Shown here: one piece after another, positions 8,403 to 16,939 of the stretch | How positions within the stretch are numbered: the stretch's first letter is position 1 | Layout of the letters: every line of letters starts with the position of its first letter | Assembly: GCF_001507595.1 (NCBI RefSeq) | Contig: NZ_LQBQ01000037.1 | Coordinates: 124,001 to 188,000 of the forward strand | Reading direction: 5' to 3' | From: Ruegeria marisrubri | GTDB taxonomy: Bacteria; Pseudomonadota; Alphaproteobacteria; Rhodobacterales; Rhodobacteraceae | DNA length: 64,000 bases | Program-made: the position numbers and the translations under genes | The notes under the pieces: generated by a model | What the model saw: the letters and a program-made list of their open reading frames with translations, nothing else | What the model was told of the DNA's origin: nothing | The model's database searches: none

Positions 8403-9095
8403 ATGACCTATGATCTTTTCCTCGGCGACCGCCTGTTTTCCAGTTGGTCGCTGCGCGGTTGGCTGATGCTCGAGAAATTCGGCCTGCCTTACCGCACCCA
8501 CATGATCGGCCTCTATTCCGGCACGATGGCCGCGGACATGGCCGCGCTGGCGCCCGCGCGGCTGGTGCCCACCTTGCGCCTGCCCGACGGCACGGTTGTC
8601 GGAGAAAGCCTCGCCATCGCCGAAACGCTGGCCGAGCGGCACCCGGAGGCCGGGCTTTGGCCCGAGGATCCGTCAGCGCGCGCCACGGCCCGCTGGCTTT
8701 GCGCCGAGATGGCGGCCGGGTTCCCGGCGCTGCGCGGCGAATGCCCGATGCAACTTTTGCACTGCTATCAGGGTTTTGTCCCGTCCCCGGACGCCCAAGC
8801 CGATCTGGGCCGCGTCGAAGCCCTTTGGGGCCATGCCCGGTCCGTCTCTGGCGCCGAGGCCGGCCCATTGTTCGGGCGCTATTCGCTGGCGGATGTGTTC
8901 TACACCCCGATCGCGGCGCGCATCGTGGGCTATGGGCTGCCGGTTTCGGCCGAAGGCCGTGCCTATTGCGACATGCTGCTGGCGGACCCGGCCGTGCTGC
9001 GTTGGCGGGAAGAGGCGTTGAAAATCACCTATGACCCGTTCCCCTATCCGGTGTATCCGCCCGTCACGGAATGGCCGGACTACGAAATGCGTTAA
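8403..9095 (+). CDS. Glutathione S-transferase family protein
   Basis: A 230-residue cytosolic GST-like protein. The thioredoxin-fold N-domain is visible (FSSWSLRGWLMLEKFGLPY, with a serine in the catalytic position), with the cis-proline region APARLVPTLRLPDG and the glutathione gamma-glutamyl contact GESLAIAETLAE. A helical C-domain follows. Members conjugate glutathione to electrophiles or isomerise substrates; the substrate cannot be inferred. It stands alone between the phosphatase gene and comM. Confidence 0.85.
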   Translation: MTYDLFLGDRLFSSWSLRGWLMLEKFGLPYRTHMIGLYSGTMAADMAALAPARLVPTLRLPDGTVVGESLAIAETLAERHPEAGLWPEDPSARATARWLCAEMAAGFPALRGECPMQLLHCYQGFVPSPDAQADLGRVEALWGHARSVSGAEAGPLFGRYSLADVFYTPIAARIVGYGLPVSAEGRAYCDMLLADPAVLRWREEALKITYDPFPYPVYPPVTEWPDYEMR

Positions 9096-9125
9096 CGCTT
9101 CCTAAACCGCGGGCGGGCTAGCAAT

Positions 9126-9148
9126 CTCCTGTTTACCACGAGCAGGAG
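9126..9148 (+). promoter_or_regulatory. Hairpin that could mask the comM ribosome-binding site
   Basis: CTCCTG (9126-9131) is complementary to CAGGAG (9143-9148), with an 11-base loop. The right arm contains the AGGAG Shine-Dalgarno of the gene starting at 9153. The stem is only 6 pairs, so the effect would be modest. Confidence 0.35.
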
Positions 9149-9152
9149 AGCC

Positions 9153-10667
9153 ATGGTCGCCCGCGCCCATACCGTCGCGTTCCAGGGGGTCGAAGCCCGG
9201 CCGGTCGAGGTGCAATGCGCCGTCGCCCCCGGCCTGCCCGCCTTTTCGATCGTCGGCCTGCCCGACAAGGCCGTGTCCGAAGCCCGCGAGCGCGTCCGCA
9301 GCGCGCTGAGTGCCATGGCGATCGCCCTGCCCTCGAAACGCATCACCATCAACCTGTCGCCCGCCGACCTGCCCAAGGAAGGCAGCCATTTCGACCTGCC
9401 GATCGCCTTGGCGCTGCTGGCGGCCATCGAGATCATCCCGCTGGACGCGGTCGAAAGCAGCGTCGCCCTGGGCGAGCTGTCGCTGGACGGAACACTGATG
9501 CCCGTGGTCGGGGCGCTGCCCGCTGCCATGACGGCCGCGGCCGAAGACCGCGCCCTGATCTGCCCCCGCGCCTCGAGCGCCGAGGCCGCCTGGGTCGGAG
9601 CAGCGCAGGTGATCGGAGCCGAGAGCCTTGGTGCCGTCGTGCGGCATTTCTCGGGCCAGTCGCCCCTGCCTGCGGCGAGACCCGGCGAGGTTGACCAAAC
9701 CCCCTGCGCACGCGATCTGCGCGACGTGAAGGGGCAGGAACGGGCCAAGCGCGCGCTGGAAATCGCGGCGGCGGGCCGTCACCACCTGATCATGATCGGC
9801 AGTCCCGGATCGGGAAAATCCATGCTCGCCGCGCGCATCCCCGGCATCCTGCCGCCGCTCACCGCCGCCGAGGCGCTGGAGACCTCGATGATCCAGTCGC
9901 TCTGCGGCCTGCTGGACGAGGGCGGCATCAGCCGCGCCCGGCCCTTTCGAGAGCCGCATCACACCGCGTCGATGGCCGCGATCGTCGGGGGCGGCAAGGG
10001 CGCGAAACCCGGCGAGATCTCGCTGGCCCATAACGGGGTTCTGTTCATGGACGAGTTCCCGGAGTTTCCGCGCACCGTTCTCGAAACCCTGCGGCAGCCC
10101 ATCGAAACCGGCGAAGTGATGGTCGCGCGGGCCAACGCACACGTGAAATACCCCTGCCGCTTCATGCTGGTTGCTGCGGCGAACCCCTGCAAATGCGGAT
10201 ACCTGACGGATGCCTCGAAGGCCTGCAGCCGGGCGCCGAATTGCGGCGAGGACTACCTTGGCCGGATCTCGGGACCGTTGATGGACAGGTTCGACCTGCG
10301 CCTCGAAGTGCCGCCCGTGGGCTATGCCGACCTTGACCTGCCGCCTTCGGGTGACACTTCGGCCACCGTCGCCGCCCGCGTCCTGGCCGCGCGCGAGGTT
10401 CAGGCCGACCGCTATCGCGAGCACCCCTCGATCCGGCAGAACGCCGATGCCGAAGGCCAGATACTGGAAGAGATCGCCGCCCCCGATGCCGAAGGCCGCG
10501 CGCTTTTGCTGAAGGCGTCCGATCAGTTCGGCCTGTCGGCCCGCGCCTATCACCGCATCCTGCGGGTGGCGCGCACCATCGCCGATCTGGAAGGCGCGCC
10601 GGACGTCCGCCGCCCGCATGTCGCCGAGGCGCTGAGTTTCCGCATCAGCGCCAAGGTGGCTGCCTAG
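9153..10667 (+). CDS. comM: YifB/ComM family Mg-chelatase-like AAA+ ATPase
   Basis: A 504-residue protein with an N-terminal Lon-protease-like fold (about residues 20-140, ending around ELSLDGTL) and an AAA+ domain with Walker A GSPGSGKSML near residue 212 and Walker B NGVLFMDEFPEF near residue 296. A C-terminal Mg-chelatase helical domain follows, with cysteines in NPCKCGY and CSRAPNC. ComM is a hexameric branch-migration helicase that extends heteroduplex during natural transformation. Its SD GCAGGAGAG lies in a small hairpin. It converges on gshB with a 4-base overlap of the 3' ends. Confidence 0.93.
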   Translation: MVARAHTVAFQGVEARPVEVQCAVAPGLPAFSIVGLPDKAVSEARERVRSALSAMAIALPSKRITINLSPADLPKEGSHFDLPIALALLAAIEIIPLDAVESSVALGELSLDGTLMPVVGALPAAMTAAAEDRALICPRASSAEAAWVGAAQVIGAESLGAVVRHFSGQSPLPAARPGEVDQTPCARDLRDVKGQERAKRALEIAAAGRHHLIMIGSPGSGKSMLAARIPGILPPLTAAEALETSMIQSLCGLLDEGGISRARPFREPHHTASMAAIVGGGKGAKPGEISLAHNGVLFMDEFPEFPRTVLETLRQPIETGEVMVARANAHVKYPCRFMLVAAANPCKCGYLTDASKACSRAPNCGEDYLGRISGPLMDRFDLRLEVPPVGYADLDLPPSGDTSATVAARVLAAREVQADRYREHPSIRQNADAEGQILEEIAAPDAEGRALLLKASDQFGLSARAYHRILRVARTIADLEGAPDVRRPHVAEALSFRISAKVAA

Positions 10668-11596
10668 AATTTGGCTTCGATGGCCTGCCAGATCTGTTCG
10701 GCGATGTTCACGCCGTTGAAACGCTCCAGCTCCTGAATGCCGGTGGGCGAGGTCACGTTGATCTCGGTCAGGTAGTCGCCGATCACGTCGATGCCGACGA
10801 ACACCTGGCCCTTTTCCTTCAGCAACGGCCCGATCTCGGCGCAGATTGCCAGATCGCGCTCGCTCAGGCCGATCTTTTCGGGGCGTCCGCCCACATGCAT
10901 GTTCGAGCGCGTCTCGCCCGGCGCCGGAACCCGGTTGATCGCGCCCACGGGCTCGCCATCCACGAGGATCACCCGCTTGTCGCCATTGCTCACGTCGGGC
11001 AGGAATTTCTGAACGATCAGCGGCTCGCGCGAGAATCCGGTGAACAATTCGTAGAGCGCCGACAGGTTGCGGTCGTTTTCATCCAGCCGGAACACGCCCG
11101 CGCCGCCATTGCCGTAGAGCGGCTTGAGGATGACATCACCGTGCCGCGCCTTGAACTCGCGGATCGTTTCCAGATCGCGGGCGATGGTCGTGGGCGGGGT
11201 CAGGTGCGGGAATTCCAGGACCAGCAGCTTTTCGGGGTAGTTCCGCACCCAGAACGGGTCATTCACCACCAAAGTCTGCCCCTTTAGACGGTCCAGCAGA
11301 TAGGTCGAGGTGAGGTAGTGCATGTCGAACGGCGGATCCTGCCGCAGCCAGACCACGCCGAACTCGGCCAGATCGACCTCGCGCAGCGGCCCCAGAACAG
11401 CCGGATCGCCCGGCACGCGCTGCACCGTCATGTCGTGGCCGCGCGCGGTGATCCGCCCCTCCTGATAGGCCAGATGGTCCGGGCCATAGAAAAACAGATC
11501 GTGACCACGCGCCTGCGCCTCTTCGGCCAGGCGGAAGGTGCTGTCTGCGTTGATGTCCACGGCCCCGATCGGGTCCATCTGAAAGGCGATCTTCAT
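10664..11596 (-). CDS. gshB: Glutathione synthase
   Basis: A 310-residue ATP-grasp ligase joining gamma-glutamylcysteine and glycine to make glutathione. It has the N-terminal FQMDPIGAVDINADST, DPPFDMHYLTSTYLLD near residue 100, the ATP-grasp loop KPLYGNGGAGVFR near residue 165, and the C-terminal metal/substrate segment GIDVIGDYLTEINVTSP. The length matches bacterial GshB. It lies downstream of yraN on the same strand and its 3' end overlaps comM. Confidence 0.96.
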   Translation of the reverse strand: MKIAFQMDPIGAVDINADSTFRLAEEAQARGHDLFFYGPDHLAYQEGRITARGHDMTVQRVPGDPAVLGPLREVDLAEFGVVWLRQDPPFDMHYLTSTYLLDRLKGQTLVVNDPFWVRNYPEKLLVLEFPHLTPPTTIARDLETIREFKARHGDVILKPLYGNGGAGVFRLDENDRNLSALYELFTGFSREPLIVQKFLPDVSNGDKRVILVDGEPVGAINRVPAPGETRSNMHVGGRPEKIGLSERDLAICAEIGPLLKEKGQVFVGIDVIGDYLTEINVTSPTGIQELERFNGVNIAEQIWQAIEAKF

Positions 11597-11657
11597 GGTG
11601 CATACCTCATAGTCACGCCCGATACATGGCCCAGCGCGGCAGAGGGTTCAATGGCGA

Positions 11658-12029
11658 TCAGGGTTGGCCAAAGGCGTTTTCGATGATCCGGAAAGAGCCG
11701 GCGGAATCCACCAAGGCAACATCGAACCGGGTATTCGTCAGCTGGCCTTGCGGTTCACCGGCCAGAAATTGTTCAGCCGAAACAAGGATGCGTCCGATCT
11801 GGCGGCGGGTCAGGCGCTGTGCGGCGCGGTCGAAATCCGCGCTTTTCTTGACCTCGACAAAGACGATGCCATCCGCGTCGCGCGCGATCAGGTCGATCTC
11901 GCCCCCGGCGCCGCGCCAACGCTGGTGCGCGATGGCGAAACCGCGCCTTTCGTAATCCGCCGCGATTCGCAGTTCGGCCGCAAGTCCCGCGTGATAGGCC
12001 ACCGTGCCTCTGGCTTGCCGCGTCGCCAT
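11658..12029 (-). CDS. yraN: YraN family (UPF0102) endonuclease-like protein
   Basis: A 123-residue small protein with a PD-(D/E)xK-type restriction-endonuclease-like core: A-E-RIAADYERRGF, GGEIDLIARD and VFVEVKKS contain the typical Asp and Glu-x-Lys residues. The molecular function is unknown; a Holliday-junction or nuclease role has been proposed from the fold. It begins one base after the rsmI stop, in the widely conserved rsmI-yraN arrangement beside lpoA. Confidence 0.9.
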   Translation of the reverse strand: MATRQARGTVAYHAGLAAELRIAADYERRGFAIAHQRWRGAGGEIDLIARDADGIVFVEVKKSADFDRAAQRLTRRQIGRILVSAEQFLAGEPQGQLTNTRFDVALVDSAGSFRIIENAFGQP

Positions 12030-12030
12030 G

Positions 12031-12897
12031 TCATCCCTTTCCGTCTTTGCCCAGCTTCAGGGCCAGTTGGTAGATCGGACGCCGTGGCAGGTTGTGCATT
12101 TCAGACACCAGATCCGCCGCGTCCCGCACCGAGTGGGTTTCCAATGCGGCCCTCAGATCCGTTTCTATGTCCGCTTCGCTAACGGATTGTGAACGCGCCC
12201 GGTCCACGAGCAGCACGACCTCACCCTTGACCGATGCGCCCTGGTATTCCGAGGCAAGCTCCTGCAACGAGCCGCGCCGGATCTCTTCGAATTTCTTGGT
12301 CAGTTCCCGGCAAAGCGCCGCCTGGCGGTCCGCGCCGAGGATGTTGGCCATGTCCGCCAGGCTGGCCGCGACCCGCTTGGGCGATTCGTAAAAGACCAGC
12401 GTTCCGGGGATGTCCCGCAGCGCCTCAAGGCGGGATTTGCGGGCGCCCGTCGCGTTCGGCAAAAATCCCGCAAAAAAGAACGCATCGGTCGGCAGCCCCG
12501 CCAGGGTGAGGGCCGTCAGAACGGCCGATGGCCCGGGCGCGCAGGTCACCATATGCCCGGCCTCGGCCGCCGTGCGGCCCAGATCATAACCTGGGTCCGC
12601 AATCAGCGGCATACCGGCCTCGGAGGCATAGGCCACCGATTGCCCGGTCTCCAGGGCTTCGAGAATCCTGCCGCGCGCCCCGGCGCCGCTGTGGTCGTGA
12701 TAGGCCAGGATGCGCCGCCCTTCGAGCGGGATGCCGTGAATTTCCATCAGCCGCCGCAGGCTGCGCGTGTCTTCGGCCGCGATCATGTCCGCCGAGGCCA
12801 GAATATCCAGCGCCCTGAGCGTAATGTCGCGCGCGGTTCCGATCGGAGTGGCAACAAAATACAGACCGGGCGCCAAACTGGTTTTTTGAAAATTCAA
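12031..12897 (-). CDS. rsmI: 16S rRNA (cytidine(1402)-2'-O)-methyltransferase
   Basis: A 288-residue SAM-dependent tetrapyrrole-methylase-fold enzyme that 2'-O-methylates C1402 of 16S rRNA at the decoding centre. Diagnostic motifs are LYFVATPIGTARDITLRAL at the start, AEDTRSLRRL, PLIADPGYDL and PGPSAVLTALTLAGLPTDAFFFAGFLP. The length is typical. It is divergent from lpoA across an 87-base gap and followed immediately by yraN. Confidence 0.95.
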   Translation of the reverse strand: MNFQKTSLAPGLYFVATPIGTARDITLRALDILASADMIAAEDTRSLRRLMEIHGIPLEGRRILAYHDHSGAGARGRILEALETGQSVAYASEAGMPLIADPGYDLGRTAAEAGHMVTCAPGPSAVLTALTLAGLPTDAFFFAGFLPNATGARKSRLEALRDIPGTLVFYESPKRVAASLADMANILGADRQAALCRELTKKFEEIRRGSLQELASEYQGASVKGEVVLLVDRARSQSVSEADIETDLRAALETHSVRDAADLVSEMHNLPRRPIYQLALKLGKDGKG

Positions 12898-12984
12898 TGC
12901 TGGACCCCTTCTGTGTGACGTTTATTATCGCGGCTCAACAAGGCGCGGCTATTCAGACCGCCGGATCAGGGAGTTTTGATTTAG

Positions 12985-14160
12985 ATGCTTGCCGTTTTCA
13001 AGCCCGCCCGCAAGCTGGCCCTTTCCGCCATTGCGCTGGCCACCGCAGCGTTTCTTTCCGCCTGCGAACCGGGGGCAGTCAACACCGGCGGCCCGTCGAT
13101 CAACACCTCCGAGCCCGTGCCCGTGGCGCTTCTGGTGCCGCGCGGATCGGCGCAGTCGGGGGATGCCGTTCTGGCCCAGAGCCTCGAAAACTCGGCCCGG
13201 CTGGCCATGGCCGATCTGCAGAACGTGCAGATCGACCTGCGGGTCTATGACACGGCGGGCGATGCCAATACAGCGGCTGCGGTGGCCCAGCAGGCCGTCG
13301 CCGATGGCGCGAAGATCATTCTGGGACCGGTCTATGCCCAGGCGGCCAACTCCGCCGGCCTTGCGGTTCTGAACAAGAACGTCAACGTCCTGTCCTTTTC
13401 CAACAACACCAACATCGCGGGCGGCAACGTCTTCGTGCTGGGGCCGACCTTCGACAACACGGCGAACCGCCTGGTGCGCTATGCCGCGCGGCAAGGCAAA
13501 AGGAACATGGTCGTCGTCCACAGCAATGACGATGCCGGCCTGCTGGGCCGTGCCGCGATCGAAAAAGCCATCGGCGGCACAAGCGTCAGAAGTGCCGGCA
13601 GCGTTGCCTACGAACGGTCTCAGCAGGGGGTCATCGCCTCGGTCCCGACGATCAAGGCCACGGTTGACGCCTCGGGCGCCGACTCGATCTTCCTGACCGC
13701 CACGACGGCGGGCGCCCTGCCGCTCTACAGCCAGTTGCTGCCCGAGGCCGGCATTTCCCCGGCGACGACGCAGTTCATCGGCCTGACACGATGGGACATC
13801 CCCGCTCAGACGCTGGAACTGCCCGGCGTGCAGGGTGGTTGGTTCGCCCTGCCCGACCCGGTCAAGGCGCAGACCTTCCGGTCGCGGTATCAGGCGACCT
13901 ATGGCGGCGCCCCGCATCCGATCGGCGGGCTGGCCTATGACGGCATCGCGGCCATCGGCGCGCTGGTCGGATCGGGCAAGTCGAACGCCCTGACCGGTGC
14001 CGCGCTGACCCAGAGCGCGGGTTTCCAAGGTGTTGGCGGCATCTTCCGTTTGCTGCCGGACGGCACCAATGAGAGGGGGCTCGCCGTGGCCACGATCCAG
14101 AACAAACAGGTGGTTGTGATTGACCCTGCCCCACAAAGTTTCTCCGGTGCCGGCTTCTGA
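12985..14160 (+). CDS. Penicillin-binding protein activator, LpoA-like lipoprotein
   Basis: A 391-residue outer-membrane lipoprotein candidate. The signal peptide ends in the lipobox LSAC, with Cys27 as the lipidated residue. The mature part is a type 1 periplasmic-binding fold (VALLVPRGSAQSGDAVLAQSLENSA, LGPVYAQAANSA), as in the C-terminal domain of LpoA, which stimulates PBP1a; the N-terminal TPR domain of the enterobacterial protein is absent. The position beside rsmI-yraN is conserved for this family. The 3' end overlaps the presumed glnD start by 41 bases. Confidence 0.85.
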   Translation: MLAVFKPARKLALSAIALATAAFLSACEPGAVNTGGPSINTSEPVPVALLVPRGSAQSGDAVLAQSLENSARLAMADLQNVQIDLRVYDTAGDANTAAAVAQQAVADGAKIILGPVYAQAANSAGLAVLNKNVNVLSFSNNTNIAGGNVFVLGPTFDNTANRLVRYAARQGKRNMVVVHSNDDAGLLGRAAIEKAIGGTSVRSAGSVAYERSQQGVIASVPTIKATVDASGADSIFLTATTAGALPLYSQLLPEAGISPATTQFIGLTRWDIPAQTLELPGVQGGWFALPDPVKAQTFRSRYQATYGGAPHPIGGLAYDGIAAIGALVGSGKSNALTGAALTQSAGFQGVGGIFRLLPDGTNERGLAVATIQNKQVVVIDPAPQSFSGAGF

Positions 14161-16939
14161 TCTGTCAGTCGGCCTCCCGCTGCCGGATGGTGAACTGATC
14201 TGTCCGCCCGAGTCGATCTTTGATGCCGAAGACGTTGCCCGCAAGATCGCGGAGGCCGCGAAGACCTGCGAGGACAACGCGACCCTGAGGGCCGAGGCGG
14301 TGCGCGTTCTGCGGGACGTTCAGAAATCCGGCCGCGCCGCGATTGCCGAAGCCTTCGCCCGGCAACCGTTCGCGGCGCGCCCTTTGACGCGGGCCTATAC
14401 CTATCTGACGGACGGGCTGGTGCGCACGGCTCTTCACGTCGCGGGCGAGGTGCTGCACCCCCTGCCCAACCCGACCCAGGGTGAGCGGATCGCCATTCTG
14501 GCCGTGGGCGGCTATGGCCGGGGCGAGATGGCGCCGTTTTCGGATGTCGATCTGCTGTTCCTGACGCCCTACAAGATCACCGCCTGGGCCGAAAGCGTCA
14601 TCGAGTCGATGCTCTACATGCTGTGGGATCTGCGGCTGAAGGTCGGGCATTCCTCGCGCACCATCAAGGACTGCCTGCGACTGGGGGCCGAGGATTTCAC
14701 CATTCGCACCGCCATGCTGGAACAGCGTTTCCTGGCTGGCCACAAACCCTTGGCGGACGAGTTGGACCGGCAACTCAGGAACGAGCTGTTCAAGGGAACA
14801 GGGCGGGAGTTCATCGAGGCCAAGCTCAAGGAGCGCGAAGAGCGCCACCACAAGCAGGGCGAGCGATACATGGTCGAGCCCAACGTCAAGGAGGGCAAGG
14901 GCGGGCTGCGCGACCTGCAATCGCTCTATTGGATCGCGAAATACATCTACGGCGTTCACGACGTTGCCGAGCTGGTGCCGCTGGGCCTGTTCACCCGTGA
15001 AGAGTTCGACACGTTCGTTCAGGCCGAGGAGTTTCTGTGGGCGGTGCGCTCGCATCTGCATCTGGTGACGGGCCGGGCGAGCGAACAGCTCACCTTCGAT
15101 CTGCAGGTCGAGGTGGCCGAGCGCATGGGCTACGAGGACCGGGCCGGCCGGCGCGCGGTCGAGATCTTCATGCAGAGATACTTTCGCGAAGCCACCCAGG
15201 TCGGAGAGCTGACACGGATCTTCCTGACCAAGCTGGAAGCGGCGCATGTCAAAAGCGAACCCCTGCTCGAACGCATCTTCCGCCGCCGCCGGAAGGTCAA
15301 GCCGGGCTACAAGGTGGTGCATGGTCGCCTTGCGGTGGCCGACCCCAGGAAATTCCTCTCGGACAAGGTGAACCTTCTGCGCCTTTTCGAAGAGGGCCTG
15401 CGCACGGGGATGCTGATCCACCCGGACGCGATGCGGCTGGTGACGGCCAACCTGCACCTGATCGACGACGAGATGCGCAACGACAAGGAGGCGCAGCGCA
15501 TCTTCCTTGATCTGATGCTCAAACATGGCAACCCCGAACGCGCCCTGCGCCGGATGAACGAACTGGGCGTGCTGTCGGCCTTCATCCCCGAGTTCGAGCC
15601 GATCGTGGCGATGATGCAGTTCAACATGTATCACAGCTACACGGTGGACGAGCATACCATCCAGTGCATCATCAACCTGGCCCAGATCGAACGGGGCGAA
15701 CTGGTCGAGGAACTGCCGCTGGCCTCGTCGATCCTGAAGCGCGGCGTGAACCGCAAGGTTCTGTATGTCGCCCTGCTGTTGCATGACATCGCCAAGGGGC
15801 GGCCCGAGGATCACTCGATCCTGGGCGCCAAGATTGCCCGCAAGGTCGCGCCGCGGCTGGGGCTGAACAAGAAGGAATGTGAAACGGTCGAATGGCTGGT
15901 GCGTTATCACCTGCTGATGTCGGACATGGCGCAGAAACGCGACATTTCCGACCCGCGCACGGTGCGGGATTTTGCCAAGGCCGTGAAAACCGTCAAACGG
16001 CTGGACCTTCTGACGGTTCTGACGGTCTGCGACATCCGCGGCGTCGGCCCGAACACCTGGAACAACTGGAAGGCCACTCTGTTGCGGGCCCTGCACGCGG
16101 AAACCAAGCGCGCGCTGGAAACCGGGATGGAGGACCTCAACCGCGCCAATCGCGGCGCCGAGGCCAAGAAGGCCCTGCGCGAGGCGCTGTCAGACTGGCC
16201 CAAGGCCGATCTCAAGGCCGAGACCTCACGGCATTACGACCCGTATTGGCAGGGCCTCAACCTGTCGACCCATATGGAGTTCGCCAAGATGCTGCGGGCG
16301 CTCGAGGCCAGCGGCGATCCCGGCGCGATGGAGATCCATCTGGATCCGGACGAAGACCGCGACGCGACCCGCGCCTGTTTCGCCATGACCGACCATCCGG
16401 GCATTTTCGCACGCATTGCCGGCGCCCTGGCCCTGGTCGGGGCCAACGTGGTGGATGCGCGCAGCTACACCACCAAGGACGGCTACGTTACCGACGCCTT
16501 CTGGATTCAGGATGCCGAGGGCCACCCCTTCGAGGCGTCCCGCCTGCCCCGCCTGACCCAGATGATCCACAAGACGCTCAAGGGTGAGGTGGTCGCACGC
16601 GATGCCCTGAAGTCCCGCGACAAGATCAAGAAACGGGAAAAGGCGTTCAACGTTCCGACCCATATCACCTTCGACAACGAGGGGTCCGAAATCTACACGA
16701 TCATCGAGGTGGACACCCGCGACCGGCCCGGCCTGCTGTATGATCTGGCACGCACGCTGGCGGCGGCGAATGTCTATATCGCCAACGCCGTCATCGCGAC
16801 CTATGGCGAGCAGGTCGTGGATACCTTCTATGTCAAGGACATGTTCGGTCTGAAATACCATTCCGAGGCCAAGCAGCGCGGCCTCGAGGCCAAGCTGCGC
16901 AAAGCCATTGCCGAAGGCGCGGAGCGCGCGGCTTCATGA
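14120..16939 (+). CDS. glnD: [Protein-PII] uridylyltransferase / uridylyl-removing enzyme
   Basis: A 939-residue glutamine sensor that uridylylates PII at low glutamine and removes UMP when glutamine is high, setting GlnB/GlnK and hence glutamine synthetase and NtrB activity. The nucleotidyltransferase motif GGYGRGEMAPFSDVDLLF lies near residue 130, the linker has MVEPNVKEGKGGLRDLQ, the HD hydrolase has LLHDIAKGRPEDHS, and two C-terminal ACT domains (FARIAGALALVGANVVDARS; RPGLLYDLARTLAAANVYI) bind glutamine. The listed start is TTG and overlaps lpoA by 41 bases; a GTG at 14147 is an alternative. It overlaps murJ by 4 bases. Confidence 0.95.
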   Translation: MTLPHKVSPVPASDLSVGLPLPDGELICPPESIFDAEDVARKIAEAAKTCEDNATLRAEAVRVLRDVQKSGRAAIAEAFARQPFAARPLTRAYTYLTDGLVRTALHVAGEVLHPLPNPTQGERIAILAVGGYGRGEMAPFSDVDLLFLTPYKITAWAESVIESMLYMLWDLRLKVGHSSRTIKDCLRLGAEDFTIRTAMLEQRFLAGHKPLADELDRQLRNELFKGTGREFIEAKLKEREERHHKQGERYMVEPNVKEGKGGLRDLQSLYWIAKYIYGVHDVAELVPLGLFTREEFDTFVQAEEFLWAVRSHLHLVTGRASEQLTFDLQVEVAERMGYEDRAGRRAVEIFMQRYFREATQVGELTRIFLTKLEAAHVKSEPLLERIFRRRRKVKPGYKVVHGRLAVADPRKFLSDKVNLLRLFEEGLRTGMLIHPDAMRLVTANLHLIDDEMRNDKEAQRIFLDLMLKHGNPERALRRMNELGVLSAFIPEFEPIVAMMQFNMYHSYTVDEHTIQCIINLAQIERGELVEELPLASSILKRGVNRKVLYVALLLHDIAKGRPEDHSILGAKIARKVAPRLGLNKKECETVEWLVRYHLLMSDMAQKRDISDPRTVRDFAKAVKTVKRLDLLTVLTVCDIRGVGPNTWNNWKATLLRALHAETKRALETGMEDLNRANRGAEAKKALREALSDWPKADLKAETSRHYDPYWQGLNLSTHMEFAKMLRALEASGDPGAMEIHLDPDEDRDATRACFAMTDHPGIFARIAGALALVGANVVDARSYTTKDGYVTDAFWIQDAEGHPFEASRLPRLTQMIHKTLKGEVVARDALKSRDKIKKREKAFNVPTHITFDNEGSEIYTIIEVDTRDRPGLLYDLARTLAAANVYIANAVIATYGEQVVDTFYVKDMFGLKYHSEAKQRGLEAKLRKAIAEGAERAAS

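Noticed and set aside
14165..16096. 643-codon minus-strand ORF
   Set aside because: Lies entirely antisense to glnD. The translation is His/Gln/Arg-rich without domains, typical of GC-rich antisense frames.
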